50,893 nt of DNA, from the NCBI GenBank assembly GCA_965603295.1, contig CBFDCL010000003.1, positions 1 to 50,893 on the forward strand, written 5' to 3'. Both the position numbers and the translations under genes were made by a program. The notes under the pieces were generated by a model, which did not search any database, was not told the origin of the DNA, and saw only the letters and a list, made by a program, of their open reading frames with translations. Shown piece by piece: positions 1 through 7,753 of this stretch (positions within the stretch are counted from its first letter, which is position 1; every line of letters begins with the position of its first letter). The DNA is from JAFGWO01 sp965603295. GTDB lineage: Bacteria; BMS3Abin14.

Positions 1-57
1 GTCCAACGCGTCTTTCTGCAACTTCAAACATCAAACCTCAAACTTTCAAACTACTTC

Positions 58-966
58 TTACTCTTTCTCCACGAAAATCTGCACCCTGTTGTTGTCCCGG
101 TCCGCAACGACGATCCGTTTCCCGTCGCCCACACAAAGCTGGGAAGGATAGTAGAGGAGCCCTTCCTTTCGGCCCCTGTTGAAAAGCCTCCTTAAAAATG
201 ACCCGTCCCGTCTAAGGACGCCCACGGAACTGGTCTCCTCGTCCACGATGTAAAGCATGCCCCTGCTGTCGACCTCCATGTGAGTTGGATATGCAAGGGT
301 GTCTTTAAGGACCTCAGAAAGCGGCGCAAAGGTGTCGGCTCCCGGGGCTGACGCAAACACCCGGGACCGGACGCTGTCCAGGATCAGGACACGTCCGCTT
401 CCGTCCACAGCCAGGTCCGAGATAAAACCATACTCCTCTGGAAAGGCGATCTGCCTTTTGAAGGCGCCGGACCGATCGAGAACGACAATGCGTCTTCCGA
501 AGATATCCAGGAGGTAGATGTTTCCTGCACCATCCACCCTGAAGCTCTTCGGGATGATCCTGGAGGTCCCGGTTACGTTCCGGGGCTCCACGGTCCCGGC
601 GCGATTCCCGTCAGGATCGAAACGGAGAACCTCCTTTGCCCTGCTGTCGTAGACCAGCAGTTGACCTTCCGCGCCCATCTGGACAATGGTGGGCTGGATC
701 GTTCTCGCCAGTTTGACCTCGTTGGCCAAGCTTAGGGTATCGTTCCGGAAGGTATAGAACAGGAGCCTGTTGTTCCGGGAATCCGCTATTACGATGCGAT
801 CACCATCGCAGGCCACTCCGGCGGGACCCAGGAGGTTGTTTCCCTGGCCGTTGTCGTAGATCGTAAGGACATTCCGGTAGGTCCCCGATTGGGCCCAAAC
901 TGGTCCAACGGTTAGGGTAGTGATCAACAGCGCAGCTCCAATTATCATGAATGTTACCCTTGCCAT
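58..966 (-). CDS. Exported NHL-repeat beta-propeller protein
   Basis: A 302-residue protein with a clear signal peptide (hydrophobic residues 7-24, ending near VWAQ). The rest is a run of NHL-type blades, recognisable by repeats such as GVACDGDRIVIADSRNNRL near residue 50 and the matching IVVADRDNNRVQIF at the C-terminus, which would close a six-bladed propeller. NHL propellers usually act as protein-binding platforms; there is no catalytic motif. It is the last gene of the cytochrome locus, starting 4 bases after the 16-heme cytochrome gene, so it is probably cotranscribed. NHL proteins commonly sit beside multiheme cytochromes in Geobacter. Secretion and fold are well supported. A role in cytochrome assembly or docking is inferred from position only. 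Confidence 0.85.
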   Translation of the reverse strand: MARVTFMIIGAALLITTLTVGPVWAQSGTYRNVLTIYDNGQGNNLLGPAGVACDGDRIVIADSRNNRLLFYTFRNDTLSLANEVKLARTIQPTIVQMGAEGQLLVYDSRAKEVLRFDPDGNRAGTVEPRNVTGTSRIIPKSFRVDGAGNIYLLDIFGRRIVVLDRSGAFKRQIAFPEEYGFISDLAVDGSGRVLILDSVRSRVFASAPGADTFAPLSEVLKDTLAYPTHMEVDSRGMLYIVDEETSSVGVLRRDGSFLRRLFNRGRKEGLLYYPSQLCVGDGKRIVVADRDNNRVQIFVEKE

Positions 967-970
967 ACCG

Positions 971-2257
971 CTACCTCCTCATTCCCGTGTGGCATTGAGT
1001 GCAAAGGAAAGTATATGTGGCGAAGGGGAACAGATGATCGTATTCGGTGCCGTGGGCACGGTGGCAGCTGGAGCAGTCCAGCGTTACGTTGGTGTTCCTT
1101 GGATCCTTCACCTCTTCTCCGATGGGATGGGTGGAATGCCTTTGATATTCATGACAATCGGCACAGACCTCGATATCAGTCTTAAAGCCGAAAAGGTATG
1201 GGTTGTCGGAACCGTGAGGGGCGTGGCAGGCGCTGCAGTCCCCTTCCAGCACCGGATCGTGCTTGATCTTAGATTGCTTCTGTCTGGTCACAACACTGGG
1301 GTGACAGCCTCCGCAAAGGTCCAGCGAAGTTTCGGCCAGAAGGTGCGGCTGTTTCGAGGCATGGGGATCGTGACACGTCAGGCACCCCTCTTGTTCCAGG
1401 ACTGGCCAGTGGGCGTTAGCGCTTTCGAGGGCTTCCTCCACCGTCTTCCTGTGACACTCACCGCACGTCTCGATGCTCCCTCCGGCCGGCGGTGTTGTAC
1501 CGGGAGCCGCTTCGCCCTTGTGGCACTGGCCGCACATCCGCTTTGCAACCGGACTGTGAACGTTATCCTTGAGAATCGCGGACTTGTTGGACCCGTGTGG
1601 ATCGTGGCACAGGGAGCAGGTTGAGGAGGTCACCGGATATCCCAGATGGCTCCTGGAGAAGTTGGATTCGGAGGGATCGTGGCAATCAAGGCACAGGCCC
1701 GGCTCGCTTCCCGTAAGCAGTGAAGGGGCGTCTGCCGAAGCATGGGGATCGTGGCATTCAAGGCAGCCGTCCCCTGCGGGTTCGTGAACAACGGCTGATT
1801 CCTTGACGGCTTTTTCTATACTCTCGTGACAGTTGAAGCACAGTTCCTTCCTCGGTGCCAGCAGGAGGTCCCGGTTCTCACTGGCATGCGGATCGTGGCA
1901 GTCCGTGCAGCGGCCCTCGGACACGATCCCGTGAATGCTGACTGTCTGGTCCGGCAGCAGGTCGTCGTGGCACTCGAGGCAGATGCGGTCGGGTTCCGTA
2001 TAGAGAAGAGCACCGTGGTTGGAAGCGTGCGGATTATGGCACTCGGAGCACTGTCCCTCGGCAATGGGGGCGTGAACGCGGCGCTGCTTAACTTTCTGCT
2101 GGAATGCCTCGTGGCATGACAGGCAAAGTTCTCCGTCGGCGCCGGGCTTGAGCCTGGAATCGTTTGCAGCCCGGCCTGGGATCGGCAGGAGCATGATCCC
2201 GATCAGCAGAAGAACGACGGCGGTATTCCGTAAAGTCATGTCATATCTCCCTGTCAT
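971..2257 (-). CDS. Exported 16-heme c-type cytochrome (paired CXXCH)
   Basis: A 428-residue protein with an N-terminal signal peptide (hydrophobic residues about 12-30) and 16 CXXCH heme-attachment motifs spaced about 20-30 residues apart. Most follow the doubled-CXXCH pattern: CXXCH, a spacer, then H-x-P-hydrophobic and CXXCH-DPHAS, the family with alternating heme pairs that stack into wire-like chains. No catalytic domain is visible, so electron transport in the periplasm or at the outer membrane is the likely role. The start at 2257 overlaps the stop of the 26-heme gene (ATGA), and AGGAGG lies 7 bases upstream inside that gene's end. A second ATG at 2239 also has a GGGAG motif and gives a tighter signal peptide. 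The maturation system and redox partners lie outside the window. Confidence 0.93.
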   Translation of the reverse strand: MTGRYDMTLRNTAVVLLLIGIMLLPIPGRAANDSRLKPGADGELCLSCHEAFQQKVKQRRVHAPIAEGQCSECHNPHASNHGALLYTEPDRICLECHDDLLPDQTVSIHGIVSEGRCTDCHDPHASENRDLLLAPRKELCFNCHESIEKAVKESAVVHEPAGDGCLECHDPHASADAPSLLTGSEPGLCLDCHDPSESNFSRSHLGYPVTSSTCSLCHDPHGSNKSAILKDNVHSPVAKRMCGQCHKGEAAPGTTPPAGGSIETCGECHRKTVEEALESANAHWPVLEQEGCLTCHDPHASKQPHLLAETSLDLCGGCHPSVVTRQKQSKIKHDPVLEGDCSACHAPHGSDNPYLFGFKTDIEVCADCHEYQRHSTHPIGEEVKDPRNTNVTLDCSSCHRAHGTEYDHLFPFATYTFLCTQCHTGMRR

Positions 2258-4227
2258 TGGCCCACCTCCTTATGGCACTTGTCACAGGCCCCCTGAGAGA
2301 ACGGGATATGGACCACAGGTTTGAAAAATGCAGGATCCTTTGAAACGTGCGGATCGTGGCAGTCCAGACAATCGATGGAAGCAGGATCGATGCCGAGATG
2401 GGCGCTGGAGAAGGACTCGTCCTCGGTGTCGTGGCACTGGGCGCACAGATCATGGATCGGTTCCGTGGTCAGCGCGGGTTCACCGGAGGCGTGAGCCTGA
2501 TGGCAGACCAGACATTCTTCCTCTATTGCGTCATGGGTTATCTCGCTGGTCATCCTCTCAGCCAGCGGTTCATGACAGCTGAGGCAAAGATCGTTGGTGC
2601 CGGCCAGCAGCAGGTCATCGATGGCCGCCTTGTGGGGGTTGTGACAGCTTGTGCACTCACCTCCCCTGACCGGTTCGTGCTGAACAGCAGCTTCGCCCAA
2701 TGTCCGGTCGAGGTCATCGTGGCACATAAGGCAAAGCGGTCCCTGGTCGTCTGAGATCATGCCCTTCCGGTCGCTGCCGTGGGCGTCGTGACACTCGAGG
2801 CATTCCTCCTGGACGAAGGGCAGGTGAGTGGAGACGGAGCCTTCCACCTTGAGCAGTTCCGAATGGCATTTGGAACAGGATTTATCGGCAGGCGTCCTCA
2901 GGAGATCCTCGTCCTGGGAGCCGTGGGGATTGTGGCAGGCGCTGCAGAGAGCGTTGACCACCGGTTCGTGGGTGTAGGTTCGAAGGAACTCGACCTCGGC
3001 GTCGGCGTGGCAAGAATAGCAGACCACGTCCATCCTGTCCGTGAGGATGGATGCTGTATTGGACCCGTGGGGGTCGTGGCAGGCGCCGCAGTCGTTCTCC
3101 ATGAACGGATCATGGCCCACCGGCTCATTCCGCGACCCCTGCACTTCCCCGTGGCAGTCGAAACACAGTTCGCCGGGAGCGGAAAGGAGCAGTTTCGGCT
3201 CCGCGGACTGGTGGCCGGCGTGACATGACGAACACCCCTCTTCCGTGACCGCCGCATGAGGTACTTTCACGTCAAGGCCGACTTCGTCGTGGCATTCACT
3301 GCACAAGTTGTTTCCGGCACTGGTGAGCAGAACACTGTTTTCAGAGGTGTGGGGATCGTGACAGGCGTCGCATTCGCCATCTTCGAATGGCATGTGCAGG
3401 GTCTGATCCTTATCGGCTTCGGTGGCGGTGTCGTGGCAATCGGCACACAGATCAGGATAGGCGTCCGCGATCTCGAAAGGGTTATCCGAGTCGGCAGGTC
3501 CGTGGCAATCGTCGCAGGCCACGCCGACAGTGACGTGGGAGCTTTTCCTTAGCAGTACGGCCTCAGAAGAGGAGTGGGGGTTGTGGCAGACGGAGCATTC
3601 CCGGTCCTGGACAGGATAGCCGCCGTGGGCCTCTTTGAAAGCCTCATCCCTGCTCTCGTGGCAGTCAAGACAGAGGGCGGCGGGCTTCCCTGTGAGCAGG
3701 CTATCCTGGTCGGAGCTGTGAGGTTCGTGGCAGACCAGGCAACCCTTGTCGTCGAGCACCGCGTGACGGACCTTTCGGGTGTATTCGCCCTGATCGTGGC
3801 AGGTAAAACACAGGTCGCCGCCTTCGGCGCGCAGGAGGTGATCTGCCTCAGAAGCGTGCGGATCGTGACACGAAGAGCACTTCCCTTCCGAAACGGCCTG
3901 GTGGACGTGTTTCCTGTCAAGGTTCAGATCCTGTTCTTCGTGGCAGCCGGCACAGAGCTTGTCTCCGTCATCCTTGAGGATGAGTTTTCCCACGAGGCCG
4001 TGCCTTAAGTGGCACTGCTCACAGTCACCTTCCTTCATAGCATCATGAACGTTGGACCTGGAGAGGACCTCCTCCTTAAACTGCGTGTGGCACTCTACGC
4101 ACTCCTTGCGTTTGAAGGTCCTCTTTTTTGCGGCATCGGCCTGGCCGGACAGGAGGAGGACCCCCCCGGTCAGAAGGACCGACAGCACCGCCGGAAGAAG
4201 CCTTTGTCGTGAGAAGTCGTGGACCAT
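2254..4227 (-). CDS. Exported 26-heme c-type cytochrome (paired CXXCH)
   Basis: A 657-residue protein with a signal peptide (hydrophobic residues 10-32, ending QADA) and, by my count, 26 CXXCH motifs, about one heme per 25 residues. It consists of repeated units of about 55 residues in which CXXCH-DPHxS alternates with a C-x-x-CH preceded by LLL and LC, which suggests growth by tandem duplication. It is closely related in pattern to the following 16-heme gene and overlaps it by 4 bases. Such cytochromes form long heme chains without an enzymatic site, so a conduit spanning the periplasm is the natural reading. It begins 9 bases after the parvulin gene and belongs to the same transcription unit. 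Its exact cellular position cannot be read from sequence. Confidence 0.93.
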   Translation of the reverse strand: MVHDFSRQRLLPAVLSVLLTGGVLLLSGQADAAKKRTFKRKECVECHTQFKEEVLSRSNVHDAMKEGDCEQCHLRHGLVGKLILKDDGDKLCAGCHEEQDLNLDRKHVHQAVSEGKCSSCHDPHASEADHLLRAEGGDLCFTCHDQGEYTRKVRHAVLDDKGCLVCHEPHSSDQDSLLTGKPAALCLDCHESRDEAFKEAHGGYPVQDRECSVCHNPHSSSEAVLLRKSSHVTVGVACDDCHGPADSDNPFEIADAYPDLCADCHDTATEADKDQTLHMPFEDGECDACHDPHTSENSVLLTSAGNNLCSECHDEVGLDVKVPHAAVTEEGCSSCHAGHQSAEPKLLLSAPGELCFDCHGEVQGSRNEPVGHDPFMENDCGACHDPHGSNTASILTDRMDVVCYSCHADAEVEFLRTYTHEPVVNALCSACHNPHGSQDEDLLRTPADKSCSKCHSELLKVEGSVSTHLPFVQEECLECHDAHGSDRKGMISDDQGPLCLMCHDDLDRTLGEAAVQHEPVRGGECTSCHNPHKAAIDDLLLAGTNDLCLSCHEPLAERMTSEITHDAIEEECLVCHQAHASGEPALTTEPIHDLCAQCHDTEDESFSSAHLGIDPASIDCLDCHDPHVSKDPAFFKPVVHIPFSQGACDKCHKEVGQ

Positions 4228-4236
4228 GCTACCTCC

Positions 4237-5898
4237 CTAATTTACATCCCGGTCCTGCGGCAGAGGACCTTTGTCGAGTTTGTCTTCGTAGATCGTGATC
4301 TCTGAAATTTCCCGGAGTTCGGCTAGGAGTTCTCCTATGACCTGGTTCATGCGCTCGCCGAACAGTTCTTTGGCAATAACCGGGCGGACCTTTTCGAAGG
4401 GCTCCCTGGCTCTCGGCGGGAGTTCCCGGACGACGAACACCTTGTAGGTACCCTTCTCAGGTTCGTAGAGACCGGTGTCCCCGGGAGCAGCCCCGGAGAG
4501 GTGTCCCTCCATATCCTGAGGTAACGATTCAAGGGTCAGCTCCTCATCGGCTATACCGTTCTCTTTTAGTCCCCGGGCGTTCCGGCTGAGCCACTTCAGA
4601 TCGGTGCCCCGGTTTAAACTCTCCAGAGCCTTTCGGGCGCTGTCCTCTTCAGTAAAGGTCAGGCTCTGGACCCTGACGGTCTGCGGCATCAGGAACTCCT
4701 CCGTTCGTGCCTCATATGCGTCCCGGACTTCCTCATCCTTCAAGCGCGCCTGGGGAGCAAGAAACTCCTCGATATACATGCCGAAGACGAGGGACTTCTT
4801 GTAGGCGGCGACCGTTTCACGGTATCGATCGGTCCGGTCGATCTCCAAGAGGCGCGCCTCTTTCAGGTACAGCGTCTCCTCGAGGGCATCCTTGAGGACA
4901 GATTCAGCCTTCGACGCCAGTGTTTCCCTGTGCTCCAAGACCTCACCCCCATGGTAGGATTCCTTCTGAAGGTGGCCAAGGAGATCGAAGACAAGGACCG
5001 GATCTTCCCCGGAGATCTCAGCCACGACGCGTGAATCCCCCTCGACATCGGTGAAATCTCCCTTGCCGATGGTTGTGAGGATATCCCGATCAATTGTGGC
5101 ATATTTATTAAGGAGCCCATCGGTGTGCTCACTGATGACCTCTTTCCTCTTCAGGGTCAGGGCTTTTCTGACCGCCCGGCGGCGCGAGGCGGGATCATCC
5201 GGATAGCTCACCTCCGTCAATTTGAAGACGAAGAACCGGCCTGCGGCCGTAATGACCTGTGTGACCGAACCAGCTTCCTTGCCGAGGAAGGCGGCGTTTA
5301 TCTCAGGTGCTATCTCGGCTTCCCGAACCTCCTGTTCTGCACCCTCCCAGGCAGCTACCCCCTCCTGGACATATTTTTCCCCGACCGCTTCGAAATCCCC
5401 ACCCTCTTTCATCTCGCCGCGGAAGGCGCTGGCTTGATCGAAGTCCCCGAAAACGATGGCCTTGAACTTCCAGCGCCTGACCTCATCCCTGTAGATCCTC
5501 TCGATGTCATCCTCATCGGCTTTAACTTCCCGCAGCAGTTTTTCCTGGAGCAACTTGACAAGGGTACGATCGGAAAAACGCCGGATGTTCTCCCTGATCT
5601 CCGGCCTTTCATCGAGGCCGACGTCCAGCGCCTCCTGAACCAGGAGTCTGGAATCGATCAGCCGGTTCAGGGCCCTTTCATAACCCACCCACGCCACGGG
5701 GTTGTCCTCGCTCATGCCCCTGTGCCGGGCCGCGACGGCCTCCTCCAGTTCCTCCAGGTAGATCTCCTCGCCGTTCACGACAGCGACGACCTCTCTTGCC
5801 CGCGTTGTCTCTTCATCGGCTTGCGATGAAACAGATCCGACTGCCGTGAATAAGCAAAACACCGGGATGGCCAGAACAGCAAATTTCATAATTCTCAA
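4237..5898 (-). CDS. Periplasmic parvulin-type peptidyl-prolyl isomerase (SurA/PpiC-like)
   Basis: A 553-residue exported protein. The signal peptide covers residues 1-27, followed by the SurA/PpiC-type N-terminal segment with VVNGEEIYLEELEEA near residue 40 and a conserved helix (RLIDSRLLVQEA). Two parvulin-like stretches follow, around 130-235 and 395-500, both weakly conserved, so chaperoning may matter more than catalysis. Start choice: TTG at 5898 overlaps the previous stop (TTGA) with AAGGGG 7 bases upstream; ATG at 5889 is the alternative. Isomerases of this type recur beside exported cytochromes in Geobacter-like genomes. Here it probably helps fold the barrel protein or the cytochromes made from the same operon; that is inference. 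Confidence 0.85.
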   Translation of the reverse strand: MRIMKFAVLAIPVFCLFTAVGSVSSQADEETTRAREVVAVVNGEEIYLEELEEAVAARHRGMSEDNPVAWVGYERALNRLIDSRLLVQEALDVGLDERPEIRENIRRFSDRTLVKLLQEKLLREVKADEDDIERIYRDEVRRWKFKAIVFGDFDQASAFRGEMKEGGDFEAVGEKYVQEGVAAWEGAEQEVREAEIAPEINAAFLGKEAGSVTQVITAAGRFFVFKLTEVSYPDDPASRRRAVRKALTLKRKEVISEHTDGLLNKYATIDRDILTTIGKGDFTDVEGDSRVVAEISGEDPVLVFDLLGHLQKESYHGGEVLEHRETLASKAESVLKDALEETLYLKEARLLEIDRTDRYRETVAAYKKSLVFGMYIEEFLAPQARLKDEEVRDAYEARTEEFLMPQTVRVQSLTFTEEDSARKALESLNRGTDLKWLSRNARGLKENGIADEELTLESLPQDMEGHLSGAAPGDTGLYEPEKGTYKVFVVRELPPRAREPFEKVRPVIAKELFGERMNQVIGELLAELREISEITIYEDKLDKGPLPQDRDVN

Positions 5899-7130
5899 GG
5901 TATAACCCCTTCTTTGTTTGATGTGGTTTCCGGATCACCTGCCTGCAGGGACATCCCGGAAACGGTCGCACTCACCATGGCATCTGCCAGACTGCAGGCT
6001 GTGCTTCTTCTTCCAACGCCGAAGAAGAACACGCCGTCATCGCCCTTTCCGTCGCTGCGGGATGACCAGACGATCTCCTTGCCCGCGCGATCGAACATCT
6101 GGACTGAGAACTCCACCTCCGGATCCCTGGAAACGACCCTGGTGTCCAGATAACGAATCACTGTTCCGGTGAGGACAAGATCCGCCCCCGTGGACTTTAA
6201 GACCAGTTCAAGGTGCGGCAGACTCAGCCCTCCCTGGAGAAAAACCCTGGAGTTCAGAAGCGCCCGGCGGACCTCTCCCGGTTCCAGGATCCGGACACCG
6301 GGCAGATAGGCCATCCGCTGGACGAAGTGAAGGGGCAGGATCTCCCAGGCGTAGGACCTTTCGCTGAGGTTCAGGAAAGGCATCACTGCTACCGTGGCCG
6401 GTTCCGCCGACTCCATGCGGGGTGAACGGTATGTGTCGGTGGGCAGGCTGCCCCGTCCCGGGTCCGCGCCGGCGTTCCACTCGCTTCCTCCGGCGAGGTG
6501 GAACACCATCGAGCGGGCCAGTTGATCAATGGCTTTCTCCATCAATACGCGGGAATCCTCGATGAGGCCCAGGTCAAGGAGACCTGGCGAGTCGTCCCCT
6601 GCTCCGCAGTAGCTGTCCATCCACTGTATTTCCAGATCCTTCCCCAAAGACACAAGTCTCGCGTGCAGGGAGATTTTCGGCGGATCACCCTCGTCAAAGT
6701 ATTCAAGGGAGGAAATGAGGACCGCCTCAACACTCGTCTCCTCCTTCATGGCCGAGGCGGTGATCCCGTCCACGCCGCCTGTGTACCGCATGCGCCGTTT
6801 TGCCATGAACTGATCCAGGATCTCTTTTTCAAGGACTTGAACACCGCCTTTTCTCAAGGCAAGGTAAAACAGCTTTTCCACGTCTTTCAGCGGCCCGGGG
6901 ACGGCCGTCATGTTGTGTACCGGAAGGACGGCAACCTTCAGGCCAGCCCATTGCCCCCTTTCCGACTCGCCGGCCCAGGAAATCCCCTGGCGGGTGCCCT
7001 GCTGATCTGTCCCGGCCCACTGAACAGGGGCCAGAGTTTCCCATCGATCACCGGTGGCGGCGCATCCCGTGAGCATGAAAGCAGCGCCTGCAAGAAGGAG
7101 GAAAACCCGTTTACAGGAAGAGATTGTCAA
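5895..7130 (-). CDS. Lipoprotein with two tandem CsgG/GNA1162-like domains
   Basis: A 411-residue protein with a lipoprotein signal (hydrophobic segment ending MLTGC, predicted lipidated Cys near residue 22). It holds two copies of one fold: VAVLPVHNM at about residue 66 opens the first and VAVMPFLNLS at about 250 opens the second. Each continues with a helix, a segment resembling ADLVLTGTV, and a strand describing a cell-envelope-type sheet. This pattern matches the CsgG/LpoB/GNA1162 (DUF799) group of outer-membrane lipoproteins, which includes the curli secretion channel. The TTG start at 7130 has GGAGG 6 bases upstream and lies inside the end of the preceding lipoprotein gene (20-base overlap). 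No family member with proven function is recognised; an export or assembly role is inferred. Confidence 0.75.
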   Translation of the reverse strand: MTISSCKRVFLLLAGAAFMLTGCAATGDRWETLAPVQWAGTDQQGTRQGISWAGESERGQWAGLKVAVLPVHNMTAVPGPLKDVEKLFYLALRKGGVQVLEKEILDQFMAKRRMRYTGGVDGITASAMKEETSVEAVLISSLEYFDEGDPPKISLHARLVSLGKDLEIQWMDSYCGAGDDSPGLLDLGLIEDSRVLMEKAIDQLARSMVFHLAGGSEWNAGADPGRGSLPTDTYRSPRMESAEPATVAVMPFLNLSERSYAWEILPLHFVQRMAYLPGVRILEPGEVRRALLNSRVFLQGGLSLPHLELVLKSTGADLVLTGTVIRYLDTRVVSRDPEVEFSVQMFDRAGKEIVWSSRSDGKGDDGVFFFGVGRRSTACSLADAMVSATVSGMSLQAGDPETTSNKEGVIP

Positions 7131-7737
7131 GGAGCTCCTCCACCGCCTCCCTCGTCAACTCGCTCATGGATTTCCCCCCGCCGAAGAGGCGGGTCCAGGT
7201 GTTTATGCCGCCCTTGGTAGAGGAGGAAGACCACACGACCGTGCCAGTTTCGGTCTCGATCATCTTCAGGCTGATCGATATCGTGTTGGCTGAAATGGAA
7301 CCGGAGCGGACCGATCCGTACTCTCTCACAACACCGGTTATCACGGCATCCGCCTTGACTATCCCAGCGAAGCGTACGATCTCCTCCGGAGAGGGATCCG
7401 CCGGGTTGCGCATCCCGGCCCGTGAGATCCCCCGCACCACCTCCCCTGAGGGAAGGACGTAGAACGCCTCGGTGGCCAGGAGGGCGTTGGCAAAAACGTC
7501 CTTCACCCTTTCGGCCGCCATGGGGTCCGTCGACAGGTTCACGAAGGGCAGGACCCCCGCCCTCTGGATGGACGGAAAATCCATGACCGGATCGTGATAC
7601 ACGTCCGCGACGGGTGTAGTGGCGCATCCGGCCGCCGATACCAGGAAAACAGTGAGTAGAAGAAACGCTTCCGCACCCCTCCTTTTCGAGAATATCCTCC
7701 TGGTCACTTCACGTCGATCGCTGTCAGCTGAGGTCAT
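7111..7737 (-). CDS. CsgG/GNA1162-like lipoprotein
   Basis: A 208-residue protein with an Arg/Lys-rich n-region, a hydrophobic stretch and a lipobox ending SAAGC near residue 38. The mature part opens with AGVLPFVNLSTDP, continues with a segment ending ADAVITGVVREYG and with VVWSSSSTKGG. These are the same landmarks as in each half of the downstream 411-residue lipoprotein, so the two genes look paralogous. Members of this fold insert in or attach to the outer membrane and can oligomerise, as CsgG does. It starts 16 bases after the barrel gene and overlaps the next gene by 20 bases, indicating tight translational coupling. A GTG ten codons downstream is an alternative start. Function is inferred from fold and neighbourhood. 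Confidence 0.78.
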   Translation of the reverse strand: MTSADSDRREVTRRIFSKRRGAEAFLLLTVFLVSAAGCATTPVADVYHDPVMDFPSIQRAGVLPFVNLSTDPMAAERVKDVFANALLATEAFYVLPSGEVVRGISRAGMRNPADPSPEEIVRFAGIVKADAVITGVVREYGSVRSGSISANTISISLKMIETETGTVVWSSSSTKGGINTWTRLFGGGKSMSELTREAVEELLDNLFL

Positions 7738-7753
7738 TTTCTCATCCCTTTTT

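Noticed and set aside
920..4240. Many plus-strand open frames opposite the multiheme cytochrome genes
   Set aside because: They are antisense shadows caused by the low number of stop codons opposite repeated CXXCH codons; none has a ribosome-binding site or a protein-like composition.
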